A program made the translations under genes and the position numbers. From Pachypanchax playfairii (taxonomy: Eukaryota; Chordata; Actinopteri; Cyprinodontiformes; Aplocheilidae), in the NCBI GenBank assembly GCA_006937955.1, contig SSNP01000004.1, forward strand, positions 7,915,668 to 7,979,667: a stretch of DNA of 64,000 nucleotides, in the 5' to 3' direction. The notes beneath the pieces were generated by a model. It made no database searches and had not been told where the DNA came from. It worked only from the letters and a program-made list of their open reading frames with translations. Below are positions 48,944 through 60,856 of the stretch, in pieces. Position 1 is the first letter of the stretch; each line of letters begins with the position of its first letter.

Positions 48944-49110
48944 GATGGAGCAGGAGCATCGACAGCAGTCAGTCTCACAAAAGCCAGATAAAAAGTCTGA
49001 AAGGTTTGTATTTCGAATCATTTGACCATCTTTTATCTCCTGAAAAGTCTCAGTGCATATTTGTGTTTTCTTTTATTTTCAGGCCCAAATCAATGATTGT
49101 AGGATTATAA
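44392..49110 (+). CDS. atcay: Caytaxin (ATCAY, BNIP2 family, CRAL-TRIO/BCH domain)
   Basis: Neuronal adaptor that links cargo to kinesin-1 through a WED-type motif; human loss causes Cayman ataxia. Coding exons: 44392-44468, 46289-46347, 46453-46701, 46786-46959, 47041-47143, 47240-47371, 47651-47737, 48373-48400, 48426-48494, 48727-48762, 48944-49003 and 49083-49110 (TAA). Phases agree throughout, giving about 367 residues against 371 in human. Visible: MGTTEATLRMEN start, DEWQDEDFPRPLPE, SLDQSEGSLLSDD, the kinesin-light-chain motif DLEWED across an exon join, and the BCH/CRAL-TRIO domain ([53 protein letters not shown]). A 21-base N gap at 48405-48425 hides the acceptor before HSLDELAQIVPMEH. 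The C-terminus (RPKSMIVGL) is shorter and unlike human. The first coding exon has an acceptor at 44368, so an upstream noncoding exon exists. Confidence 0.95.
47479..47588. repeat. (ATGG)n tetranucleotide microsatellite
   Basis: About 27 copies of GGAT/ATGG in the atcay intron before exon 47651-47737, ending only about 60 bases from the acceptor. It generates a meaningless WMDG open frame. Confidence 0.95.
48405..48425. other. Assembly gap (21 N)
   Basis: The N run follows a donor (CAATAT|GTAA) and precedes the coding bases C CAC AGC CTG. It therefore replaces nearly the whole intron plus the first two bases of the next atcay exon. The real gap size is unknown. Confidence 0.95.
48910..48942. 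repeat. (TG)n microsatellite forming a splice-acceptor tract
   Basis: About 16 TG units run directly into the TAG acceptor of the atcay exon 48944-49003, taking the place of a pyrimidine tract. Confidence 0.92.
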
Positions 49111-50780
49111 GGACGGATCCATGAAGGTATAAGATGAACCTCTGTTGTTTTTCCTGTTTTAATCACCAGATGACTCTCTGTGCTGTGTAATGGGTTTATT
49201 ACATTACCTGCCATGCCTCCACTCAGACATCCCAGTGTTATATATTTATATATTTAACCTAAAAATATGCACAAAAGGAAATAACTGTACTGCTGTAAAA
49301 ACATTTTTTCACAGAAAGATGTTGCAGCACCTGGTTTGAATTGAAATGTTGGATCTTTAGTCGACATGAAACATCACGTTTGATGGTTTAGATAATGACA
49401 CATGAAACAACTGGAGAAGCTGTGTGTGTTTCACAGCTCAGCATGCAGAGCGGTTCTTCTGCACAGGGGGACAATTCGGACGTGCAGAACATTCACGAGA
49501 GAGATTTTATGTAAGAGGTCACACAGATCTGTGTGGATAAACAAAGTCAAATGTAGCAAATATTTTACAGTGTAGCAGATGCCTTCATCGTTATTTTTAC
49601 CTCGTAGCTGCTTCTCATGAGGCCTTTCTGAGCTGTTCTCGCTTGTTTTAATGTTCAAATGTACTAACGTTTGTTTTTTATAGTCCTGATTACAATGTAA
49701 AGTTTCTTTTATTCCCTTCCATCTGCTATATTGTCTGACTCTGTTCTCTTGGTTACGACTTTCATTTTTCTTTAATCCAGAAAAACATGTAAAAAAAAAA
49801 AAAACAGGAAAAAAGATAGAGACATATAATTTTGTGTATTTTTGCCATTGAGCAGGCCTCATACTCATGTATTGTAATGAACATAATAATAATCCACTAT
49901 GTACAAAAAGTTAATTAAGACCACACAAGCACCTGTTTCTTATAATCTGCATTTTTCTGAAATCTAATTTTGACATGGGAATATTTGTTCAGATTAAACA
50001 GGAAATGGTTACATTTCAGATTAACAAAATGCATGTACCTTTATTTTTTCCCATTTGTGCAGGACGTGAGCTTCACTTACCATTAAACATTCAGACGTCC
50101 TCGCACAGCCAGATTATTTGAGATTAAATACGTTTCCTTTCATATTTACTGACTGTGCAGCCTCTTATAATGTAAAAGACACAATAATAACCTTCCAACT
50201 CTTATTACCTGTGAGCTGCTGATATTGATTGATCAGATTTAGATTTAGTATATTTTTATTAGCATGACTCCTTTATTTCTCCAGATTATGACATGTTCTA
50301 AAAGTTTAAAAAGAAATGTTACATCTGTTTTCTGAGTTTGTTATATTGTCTTTTCTAAAGAAGGAATGAAGGAAAATACAGCTTTTTCACATCCCTGGTT
50401 CTTGAAGTGTACTTTTACCCAAACGAAGGCAGTGAGATTAAATACTGACATGTTGCTCCTTTTTCATGGTCAATATGTTTGTAGAATTACTGATTCAACT
50501 TTGTGCCTGTTGTTGAACCAAAGTGAAATCTGAAACAAATGTTCTTTGTTTTTAACAAGTTTGTTGTCTTCTGTCAAGTCCGACCTGATAAACCAGGATT
50601 TAAAATGTTCCACTATGTCTAACGTGAACTGCTGAGTGTTATAAAAATCTTTACAAAGATTTTTCACAGATGAATGTTTATTTGTTTGTTCATTAACAAA
50701 GTGTCGTGTGTAAAACTGCAACATTGCTGTTTTATGCAGAGATTCATAAGTAAATAAATATGTAAATAGTCCATTCTTAA
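49111..50780 (+). other. atcay 3' UTR
   Basis: About 1.65 kb of AT-rich sequence after the atcay stop, with an AATAAA at 50753-50758. No open frame of interest. The end is inferred from that signal; earlier sites may also be used. Confidence 0.5.
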
Positions 50781-52860
50781 TGTTTGTTTTTAATACTCAA
50801 CATAAGAGAGGAGTTGTTTCAGTGCGCATGACCCATAAAACAAAGACAATTAGATTTTATACTCATTATATCTCATTAAGAAGGAAACTATAACAAGCAA
50901 ACATACAATATGAAAAAAAGCTGCATTTTATATTGTCATTTACTCATACTGAACTATGTAGACTATCAACATATATTTATAAAACTATATTTATCTTTCT
51001 TTTCTCCTTTCCCTCTTTTTCTCTGTTTTGTGATGTAAAGTTGTTTAGATGATCTGCACGTCTGTACTGGGACAGAGCAGATAAGATTAACACAAAATGT
51101 TGCTTTTCGTGAGCTGACGGCTTCAACTTACGTCATCACAACTAGAGAATTGTTGCATTTCAACCACATCAACTTTCTCATTTCCACTAATTCAGTAAGA
51201 TGTGGATATGTGCACATGAATAAAACCTGCAGGCTACACACACAAGAGGAGTTGGTGAACAGATTATAGCATTTTAGCAAAATACAAAAACCAAATGAGC
51301 GAGAAAAGCAGCTCAACATGAATTCAACTCCAGCTGGAACATGTTGCTCTATCCACGTTGAACTTTTCTCCCAATTAACCTGACATTTAGATGAATTAAC
51401 TCAAACCAGCAATAATTAAACTAATAAATACATGAAATTCATTATTTATCAAGTATACAATGGATAGATTTACCAAGATTCTGCTATTTTGTGTCTGTGA
51501 CTTATTCTGATGATTTAAACAATCATTAGTTTCTCTCCCAGTATTTAAATTCCATAATTTATAATTATAATTATTTTTAAAATAACATTTTGACAACTTT
51601 GGTCCTCAAGCTTCATCATTACAGTGTCTGATATTTTCAGTAATTTATTTTCTTTTTTTTTTTAAATGTGCACCCATATTTACAATTGCTTTTGTATTAG
51701 TACATGATCAATAAAAGCTTAAATTTAATCCAAACTATTTTTGTTCAACTAACACAGCAAAGAAAGTAGCTTTGATTGCGTCAGCTTTCTGGGAAACAAT
51801 ATAACACATGACATGGTAGATACGCAGCTGTTTACTCAGGAAGCGGATCAACTCCTGAATGGAAGTTTTTTCTTTCTTTTTTTTTTATTACACTGAATGG
51901 AAGAGTACGACCTGTCACCCAGCCCAGCTGCGACGGACTGCAGCAGGTGTAGAGAAATATGTAAGTATGTGAAATTTCTCGCTTTGGGATTGGCTAGTGA
52001 GGATGGTGCGTGGCAACTGGTTGGCTGCTGTTCAGAGGTACGTCAAGACGACGGAAAATGAACAAGCGCGTTGCAACCACGAGAACGCCCCGTGCCTTCA
52101 TGTGTCAAGTATGGCAAGCCAAAAGTGCCACAAGTCGTCACCTTTTCCAACGTGTCTGGTAAAGAAATGAGGTTCAAATAATGACTCGGGACACAGTTAA
52201 AGCAGGTGAAAATCCCGCTAAAATGCCGTGTTTTGTGATTTGATCTCTTTCTTTTAAACACCAAAAATCCCCCAAAACAAACAAAAAATGCAAAGTTCAC
52301 TGAGGAGGTCCTGTATAATCCTCATAAAAATCCTGTTTTAAACACAGTCAGGTCTGTGACGGTGAGGATGGGTCAAATGCAGAGCCAAATTTCCCCACAA
52401 GGGATTAATATAGGAAATAATAATAAATAATAATAATATTTCTGACCACAATTTTTTACCTCATAACTACTTCAAACAACAAAACTTTTTATCAAAAGAA
52501 TAAACCTATTTACTTTGATAAGTTGTTCAAAACTACTTTTCAGTCGGAACTATTCAACAAGAAAAGACAAATTTTTTAACAGGATTACTTTACCACTCAT
52601 GTTTTTGTCATCTTCTCAAAAAAGAAATAGAAACATGTGGATTTTTCCAGACTGACTGTACTTCTATCCACTTTGTGATTAACAATTTAATTCAGAAACT
52701 ATTTGTACATCAACTTGCACTCTTTTTTGAAGAGGTAGTGTTGGGATTTAAATTATGATGAAGGATATGATAAGGATATGCTAATTCAACTTATTCTTAC
52801 TTTTAGCTCAGTTTCACAAATGAAAATGTAACTTATGGACTCTCAGCCGTTTTCTTACTC
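50781..52860. other. Intergenic between atcay and nmrk2
   Basis: No recognisable gene. AT-rich, with a somewhat more GC-rich, CpG-bearing patch at about 51900-52140 that does not translate into a recognisable protein in any frame. It might be regulatory DNA. Confidence 0.5.
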
Positions 52861-52974
52861 TTAAGGAACTAAAATCTTATATTCAACATCACTAAGAACA
52901 CAAAACAGGTTGTTCTAACGCCGTCTGAAAAAATGAATACAGGAGTCACGAGTGATGGCACTTTTGGCCCTCCA

Positions 52975-53157
52975 TACATGACGTAACACGACGCACGTCG
53001 GATATAAAGTGAAATGCCCGGCGGGCGGGCAGAAGGCGCAACATACAGAAACATTGGACGGAAAAACTTCCTCTGACTATCAAATTAGTTGAATTATTGT
53101 CTCGGATTTTGTTTTTTGTGCTTCGTTTTTCTTCAGCTGAGAGGAGAAGAAAATAAG
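52975..53157 (+). promoter_or_regulatory. nmrk2 core promoter and 5' UTR
   Basis: A TATA box, TATAAA at 53003-53008, sits about 150 bases before the ATG, inside CpG-rich sequence. A CRE-like TGACGTAA lies at 52979-52986, just upstream of it. Transcription would start near 53033, leaving a 5' UTR of about 125 bases. Use of these sites is inferred from spacing. Confidence 0.6.
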
Positions 53158-55454
53158 ATGAGGTACATTATAGGAATTGGCGGGTAAGTGTTGTTTTACT
53201 TAAAATGTTTTTATGTTAAATAAATATACATACACGTGCATTTAATGTTTTAAATTTGTTATTTTGTGTGTAAATAATATCACCTTGCAGCTTTTCGGAC
53301 TGATGCAGACCTACAGTTCGTTCAGTTTGTGTGTCGTATCGTTATTCGTACAAAACTTTGTAACAAAGACGTTTTATTAATTGATTTGTGTATTAATTAA
53401 ACTTTGGTGAAGTTTTTGTCTCACAGAGTTGGTTATAATATGTCGATTTTTATCAGCTGCCCGCCAGAAACCGGTTTAAATGAAAGTCATGTCCGGTTTA
53501 TGATTCAGTTTGTTGTCGTAAATCGAGCGGGACTTTTGAAAAATTATCGCGAGACAGTTTAAAATGGAGGGAGATTTAACTTTTTCAGCCAAAACGTTAG
53601 TCAAAACAAATAAATTATATTTACCATCGTTATTATTTACAGTACCCTTTAATATTTGAACCAAACATTTTAACAGCTTTTTATTTTTCTACCGATTTTT
53701 ACAGAAACTTTTTGTTTTTGGCACTTTTTATACTAAAACACAGTATATGAGTAGAGATAGGGTCATTTATTCACACCTCTATGATATTGTGAGTTATGTT
53801 ATACAGGTGCATTTTAAATTAAGTGATTTTATGGTTGTTTGTTAATTTTTTTTTTTTTTTTTGTTATTTTATTTCTCCAGAGTGACTAACGGTGGTAAAA
53901 CCACTCTGACAAATAAATTGATCAGGACTTTGCCAAATTGCTGCGTCGTACATCAAGACGACTTCTTCAAGGTGAGTTTTAGGAAGAGGATAGTTATTAG
54001 GTTAATTTCACTGCGTCTGCATGGACAGAGTGCCTGAACCACCCCCCCCCTCCCCCTCCCTATTTCTCTGCACATTGTTTTCTTCCTTCTCACTAATCAT
54101 TTCCATTATTCACCCCTTTAATTCATCTGTTCTTCTCATAATTGATTTGAATGCTTTTTCCATTTGTACTTGCAGTTTGAATCTTTGTAATTGTTTTTAG
54201 TTACACTTCATTGCATCTTCTTTGCTTTGTACCCTGTGTTTCCCCCCCTCCACTCACTCGTTTGGCATGTTAGTGAGATCTGCAAGTGTTCAGAGCTGTG
54301 AGGTTGCAGCATTGTTTTATTGGTGACTGTTATTTCAGAAACCCGATCAAATAGAAGTCGGGGAGGACGGCTTTAGACAATGGGATGGTAAGACATCACT
54401 GAAGACTGCCAGTGACTCATTGTTTATTTTATCCCCTTTAATATATTGGACCACATCTGCCTCAGCTGCAGCACTTCCAGTAACGTCCAAACTACAAACA
54501 CATTCCTGGATCATTACAGTTTTTATTTATATTAATCTTTTGTATCTTTTCCATTATTTCTCTCTCTGACTTGTGTCCCGCAGTGATCACAGCTTTGGAC
54601 ATGGAGGCGATGACCAACACGATAAAGGGTTGGATTGAGAACCCAGTGAAGTTCGCTCGCTCCCATGGCGTCGCTCTGTCTCCCATCCCTGATGTGACCA
54701 ACCCAGACGAGACTATCCACATCCTGATTGTTGAGGGCTTCCTGCTCTATAACTACCAGTAAGACCGCTTTGTTTGTTTTGATTCACTTCACAGGAAATT
54801 AGTTGAAAAGTCATGTGACATGCTGGTTTGTGCACGCTCACACTGTCTTGTGAGCTCGTGCCATTAGACAGATAAGAGGCTCCCTGAGTGGACGTCTGAC
54901 GTGACGACAGAGTAGTTGAAACTTTGCGTATGAGTGATGAGTGTCGCCCACTCTGCAGAGAAACAGATAAACTCTTGTCTGAGGAAGTCATGTGACTTTG
55001 ATCGTCACCATTTACTTTTCTTCTTCAGGCCCCTGCTGGATGTTTTTGATAAAAGCTACTACATCACGATACCCTACGGGGAGTGCAAAAGCAGAAGAAG
55101 GTGAGCAGACGAACATTTTGCACTCAGTCTTTTCTCTTTGTACAACAAAATATAATGAATTATTATTATTTTGTGTAGTACGAGGCAGTACACTGTTCCC
55201 GACCCGCCCGGCCTGTTCGACGGTCACGTGTGGCCCATGTACCAGAAGCACAGGAGAGAGATGGAGAACTGCGGCCTCGCAATAGGTGCAGTTTCATGTC
55301 ATGTGACCTGTTCATCGCTTGTCTTTTACTGCGTTGAGATTAAATTTAAGGTTCCGTCTGTGTTGCAGAATATCTGGATGGTTTGAAATCCAAAGAGGAG
55401 ATTTACAACCAGGTGTACGAGGACATTCAGAACAACCTGCTCAACCGTTTATAG
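53158..55454 (+). CDS. nmrk2: Nicotinamide riboside kinase 2
   Basis: Phosphorylates nicotinamide riboside to NMN, a salvage route to NAD+; the mammalian enzyme is muscle-enriched. Seven coding exons join in phase: 53158-53183, 53881-53971, 54339-54387, 54584-54758, 55029-55100, 55179-55285 and 55369-55454, giving 201 residues. Visible: Walker A loop GIGGVTNGGKTTL at the N-terminus, split by intron 1; HQDDFFKP with the catalytic/substrate Asp; GEDGFRQWD; EGFLLYNYQPL; RRSTRQYTVPDPPGLFDGHVWPMY; and EYLDGLKSKEEIY. This fits NMRK2 rather than NMRK1 by recalled human sequence and by position next to atcay. The tail ends at NNLLNRL, lacking the extension of the longer human isoform. The stop is followed at once by a donor (TAG|GTGAGA) and an acceptor at 55547, so a 3' UTR intron is likely. 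Confidence 0.95.
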
Positions 55455-55840
55455 GTGAGAGATCGAGGGGCGTGGCATAAATATAATAAATGTTAGTAAC
55501 ATATTACAAGGTGTTAAGTGCCTTTTTTTTTTCTCTCCTTCTTTTCAGCAAAAGGAGTCTTCCTCACACCTGTACAGAATCTGTAAATAACTTCTGATTT
55601 TTTTCCATGTTTTTTATAAAGTAACTTTATTTTTTGTAAATAGAACGATGTTAAATTATCATTGACTTTTTTTCTTTTGAACTAAGTGTCTTTTTTTTTT
55701 TTTTTTTTTTCACTGTCATATAAAATCCGTTTGACTGCCGCTGCTTTCTCCCAATAAATATGTTGGTGGCTGTAAAAGTTGCAGCACGTCAAACATTTGT
55801 GTTTTTATTTTGTCCAATAAAATGTGACAAGAGGCCAATT
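55455..55840 (+). other. nmrk2 3' UTR with a small intron and poly(A) signals
   Basis: The donor GTGAGA begins at 55455 directly after the stop codon, and a pyrimidine-rich acceptor (CTTCTTTTCAG) ends near 55548. This gives a 3' UTR intron of about 93 bases. AATAAA occurs at 55753-55758 and again at 55816-55821. The intron use is inferred from the signals. Confidence 0.6.
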
Positions 55841-58359
55841 AAGGAAAATGACTCAATCCTTGTTTTAATGTCTTTGTTTTGCTTTGGGAAGTGCATATGA
55901 TGTGTGGATTCTAAATTTATATCAGCTATTTGTTTGTTTTAGTCTAATTTCAATCCCATTAAACGGGAATAAAACATCCTGATCAGAACTTAATAAAACA
56001 ATAATTTAGTCTTTAAATGTAAATGTTTTTTTTATTTTTTTTTTTATTATTATTACTGGTGTGATGTTACTGTGAATTCATCACCCTGTTGACAAGTCTA
56101 TTATGATGTAACCCCTCATGTGTCCCGATGACCTCTGGGCACCAGCTCCCCGTGACCCTGAACAGGAAGTGCTCAATCTAAGTCCGGCTCTTTCGCGGGT
56201 GTTTCCAGAACCAAACAGCTGATCTGGCTTGGCTTCAGTAGATTCCTGAGCAGGTCTCAGACCATCCACACGGTTTCTGTTATTAGCTACAGAGACGCGC
56301 TGATGTCACTCATGTTTCCATCCTGTCTATAAATAGAACGGAATCGTTTCTCCTTTCCTTCGAGGGAATTCCTCTTCCTGTCACAGAAGTCATGATCAGT
56401 TATAACTCCACAGCTGAATATAGAATAAGTGTATTTGACACCTGTTACAGTAAAAGTTATGTCAGTTCCTCGTGGCGTCAGCTGTAGGTGTCATGCAGAG
56501 TGACATGATGCTCTGACAGGTGAGTCAAGGGCTGAAAACAGACTTTAATGTTAAAAATGATGGTGTTGTGTTTGATGACTGACTCAGACAAAAACATCAA
56601 ATAATCCTCCTACTACTTTATCTCAGTGAATCACATGACTGAGACGTGCTCTTTGTTCTGTCCTCTGAGATTAGTTATTGTTTTTATGATCCGGTCTGGT
56701 CCTCGTGTACCAGCAGTCATGTTTTTACACTCACAGGAAGTTTTGGTTGGTGGTTTCACACCATGACAATAAACACACACAGTGTACTGTACACGTCTGC
56801 ACGTTCAGAGTATGAAGACAACCGGTTTGCTTTCAAACACGTCAGGCCTCTGAATTCTGCATTTATTTACATCAATAAAGGTGTTTAGAGTCAGAGTGTG
56901 AGTGACTGGAAGTAATAAGACTAATCCAGTCTGAGCCAGCTGGACGTCAGCCTGCACATAAACACAGTACTTTCCTTTTGTTTGTCACACTCACTCATTG
57001 GTTTATGATCAGATTCCTGAAATATTTAGAGCTCTTGTAGATAATTATATTTTGACCTCTTCTGCAGCTCAGTGTGGTTGTTGTTGTTGCTCATGGGCTC
57101 CTGGGTACCTGTCTGTCTGCACGTCTCAGCAGGCGGCGGGGCTGAGAGGGAACAAACCCAAAGGTGAGAGTACGTCAAGGCTTTCAACTTGTTTATAACA
57201 AGTACAAACTTTATCAGTTAACACGTGTCTCCAAAATACGTGTCATGAAAACAACAGAGATCCAGAGTAACTAGAAACATTTTAAAATCAGATGCAGGTT
57301 CTTGTTCAGTCTGTTTCGCATCGACACAAACTAATGGTTCATTCTACTCAAAAGTTAATTTGGGTAATTGCTTGTGCCTGAGGTCATCTTCCCTACAACC
57401 TCTTCCTGTTGAGATTTCAGCAGCTTTTAATCTTCACTCTGTAAAGGTTGTGTTACTTTGAAGCTAAAACATCTCAGTATAAAGATCAGTGGATCTTTCC
57501 AGTGAATCTATTTCCTTGTTCACCCAAAAACAAATAGTTTTTAATTATTAATTTTAAAATAAAATAACATTTTCACCTCAACAGTTTCATTTCCTGTCAG
57601 AAGATTTGGTTAAAAAGTAGTTGTGGCAGTGCTGTCACCATGTGGTGGATAGTTGAACTGCACATGGTTTATTTTAATTTCTTTATTCAAACCGGTAAGC
57701 ATAGGTGTCAAAAGTAGTTAAAAGTAGAAATCCTGACATGTTTTAGGATCTGCGTGTTCATCTAGAACAGGTGTTTTCACCAACTAGCTCATCTACCTGG
57801 TAAAGGAAGCTGTACTAATTAAATTCAGCTGGTTTAGTGATGGTTGGAACAGCTGCTGGACTGGATTTCTACTTCTACTTTTGTGCTGTTTAGTCCCATG
57901 ACATCTACTTTTCTTGAATCAAAAATGGCAAAAAAAATTTATCAAAAAGTTATTATTAAAAACAAGAATTGACCATATAAAATACATCAAAACAAGCACA
58001 AACTCAGGCTCAGGAATAACAGCTACAGGTCAGAACAGATCCTGTTTATAAAGTGCAAAGTGATGTGGTGAGTTTGAAATGAAAAAAATACAGAATACAA
58101 ACAACAGAGTCCAGAAGAAACAAATAATTTGTAACTCGCTGATGTCCAAAACTCAACCAATAGAGGATCTAATAGGCAGGTTTTATTAGATGGATGGCCT
58201 GTGACCCCTCTGGACACACCCGTGGCCCCAAACCAAGTCCTCCGGTGATGCTGCGCGCATGCGTGACGAAGTCAGACGTATTCAAAACACCCCCTCATCA
58301 CCCAAGTCCGGTTTTAATGTGTTTCAGACCTTTAGGTTGTGACAGAATCGCCGTGAGCC
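55841..58359. other. Intergenic between nmrk2 and loxl5
   Basis: No gene recognised. A SINE tail fragment lies at about 56128-56180. Near the right end GCGCATGCGT at 58255-58264 resembles an NRF1 site, within CpG-richer DNA that is the probable loxl5 promoter and 5' UTR (about 58200-58359). Confidence 0.5.
56128..56180 (+). repeat. SINE tail fragment
   Basis: GACCTCTGGGCACCAGCTCC then CGTGACCCTGAACAGGA matches the 3' part of the tRNA-like SINE at 13234-13559. The head is absent, so this is a truncated copy. Confidence 0.5.
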
Positions 58360-60856
58360 ATGAACAAGTTTTTGTTTCTCTTAATTTCCCTGTTCGATGT
58401 TCTGGTGCTTTTTGGAACGGGTCAGCAACATTTACGCACGCGTGTCGGCCCGTGGAGACACCGGATTCAGTGGGAGAATAATGGTCAGGTTTACAGTTTG
58501 CTCAGCACTGGGACTCAGTACCGTTTACCTTCACAGAGCAGGAGACGCACGCAGCTTCTTCTGACGACAAGAAATAATCTGAATCATGTTCATCCTGTTC
58601 CGCTTAGCAGATCCACCAGAACCAGATCTGTGAGCGCGGACGGCGCGTCACGGGATCACTCGGAGGAGAAGGACGACAGTCAGATGAATTCGGTAGTTCT
58701 TGGTGCTGATGCGGGTCAGTACCTGCTTGCATCCGCCGGACCTGGATTACACAACCAGCCCGTTCTGCGCGTCGGAACCAGCAGCGAGACTCTAGAACAC
58801 CGGACACAACAGGGTAACGGGACCTCTACCGTTTCCAGCGCCATCCAAGAGTTCTCCGGCAGCGGGATCCCCAGAGGGGGTCGGAGCACTCCTGATGACA
58901 GTGGTGCACAGCGGGCCAGTCCGGCACCGGTCAGAGCGCAGGACTTTACGCACAGCCAAGTCACCAGATTAGCGTCTGAAAGCTCGGATTCACATCCCGG
59001 ATCAGTTTGGGTCTCCCTGACTGATGACAATGGAAACCCCCAGACCAGAGCGCAGTCCCTGACCAGAATCCCTCCAGAGTCCAACGAGCCCACCGCGCTG
59101 TCCAGCAACGCTGTAGAAGTGCACCCTCCCCGCAGGAGATCGGATCCAACACAAGCGAGTGACCCCCGGGATCCACACAGTATTCATCACCGGAACTCTG
59201 TTTTCTATAATGTTTACCCAGCAGACCGAAGGAACAGGCAGAACACGAGGACTCCACCCGGAACCGGCTACGGTACCAGATTCTTCCACAACGGTGAGGC
59301 AAGAAATGAGTTTTAATTTTTAATGCGCACAGACATCCAATATAAATCTACTCAGGATTAAATTCAAAGCTCCTGACAGATTATTCTCTTCATCTGAAAC
59401 ATTCAAACCATAATCCACCTCAAACTGGATGTTTGAAGTTCTGTATTTTTGTGTCTACAGGACTCCCAGACCTCATACCTGACCCGTACTACATCCAAGC
59501 AGCCTCCTACATCCAGAGGGTCCAGATGTACGCACTGCGCTGCGCTGCTGAAGAAAACTGCCTCTCCAGGTTCTGCTTTAATCACACGCACGCCAATAAA
59601 ACACACCTGCTTTTCTCCAGATTAAAACGTGCACGTGGAGTCAGAAGTCCTCGTGTATATGTAAACACAAGAGAGAGAAATCAAAGACAACCGTTAGGAT
59701 TCATGTGAGTTCTGGAAGACGGAGCTGCTGGTCTCAAACCTGGACCTGACTACAGTTTCCCTCCTTTGATCTGAGAAGCTTTTACTGCCAAACAAAATAA
59801 CCTTCCCCCCCCCAAAAAGGCAAAGAATTTCAGAGCTGAAAGCAAAAACTCCTTGTGCCCGACAGCGTTATGTAAAGACGAGTAACTCCATCTCAGACCT
59901 GCACACTGCAGCGGTTGTCTGTAGATACAGAGGTGATGCTGGCGCATCTGTTTCCTTTCAGGTCTGCTTATCATCCGAGTGTGAGTGACCTGGAATACAG
60001 AGTTCTGCTGCGGTTTCCACAGAGAGTGAAGAACCAGGGGACGGCGGACTTCCTCCCAGTGAGACCCAGACATGAGTGGGAATGGCACAGCTGTCACCAG
60101 TGAGCTCACCATCAGAACCATCAGTCATTTAAATGTTTTATTTGATTGTTTTTTTCATGATTTCATGAAGAATTTTTCCAGTTTGGGACACAAAACACAC
60201 TAACATGTCTCTGCAGACATTACCACAGTATGGAGGCCTTCAGTAACTACGACCTGCTGGACATCACCTCTGGTCAGAAGGTTGCTGAGGGACATAAAGT
60301 CAGTTTCTGTTTGGAGGACACGTCATGTGACCCAGGAGTCCGGCGCCGCTTTGCCTGCACTGCTCACACACAAGTTCGTCTGTGCTGATTGAATAAATTT
60401 GTGGGTTTTTTTTAAACATTATTTTTGGATCATCAGTAAAATGAGTTTGGGTTGATTTTAGGGGCTTGGTCCTGGTTGCTATGATACATATCACGCCAAC
60501 ATCGACTGCCAGTGGATCGACATCACCGACGTGCCGCCTGGAAACTACATACTGAAGGTGTGTCTCGTTTAAAAGCTCAGGATTTGTGTCTGCGGCATGT
60601 TTTTATTTAACAGGAATGAGATGAAATCCAGATGTTTTCCAGGTGACGGTGAACCCGTCTCAGCTGGTCCAGGAGTCGGATTTCTCCAACAACGAGGTGA
60701 GATGTGACATCAGGTACACAGGAAGTTTCGTCCAGGCGAGAAACTGCAGGATCGTCGTGTAAGTCAGGACACCACACGGTCCTATCAATCCTTATATATA
60801 TATAAGTTAAAACAACATTAAATGAATCCTCATTGTTTTTGTTTTGCAGGAGCTGA
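58360..60856 (+). CDS. loxl5: Lysyl oxidase family protein (LOX/LOXL1 class, probably loxl5)
   Basis: Secreted copper amine oxidase that oxidises lysines in collagen and elastin for cross-linking. Seven coding exons: 58360-59293, 59461-59569, 59962-60099, 60217-60373, 60462-60557, 60643-60758 and 60850-60856, giving 518 residues. The middle exons (109, 138, 157 and 96 bases) have the sizes I recall for human LOX. Visible: signal peptide (about 1-21), IQWENNGQVYSLLS near the N-terminus, a long low-complexity Arg/Ser-rich propeptide, then the catalytic domain from about residue 312: GLPDLIPDPYYIQ, copper site WEWHSCHQHYHSM, the LTQ lysine in EGHKVSFC (about 421) and tyrosine in PPGNYILK (about 475). 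There are no SRCR domains, so it is not LOXL2-4. The last exon adds only S and a stop. The donor of exon 2 is weak (GTTCTG), with a stronger one 135 bases downstream. The symbol is uncertain; lox or loxl1 paralogs are alternatives. Confidence 0.88.
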
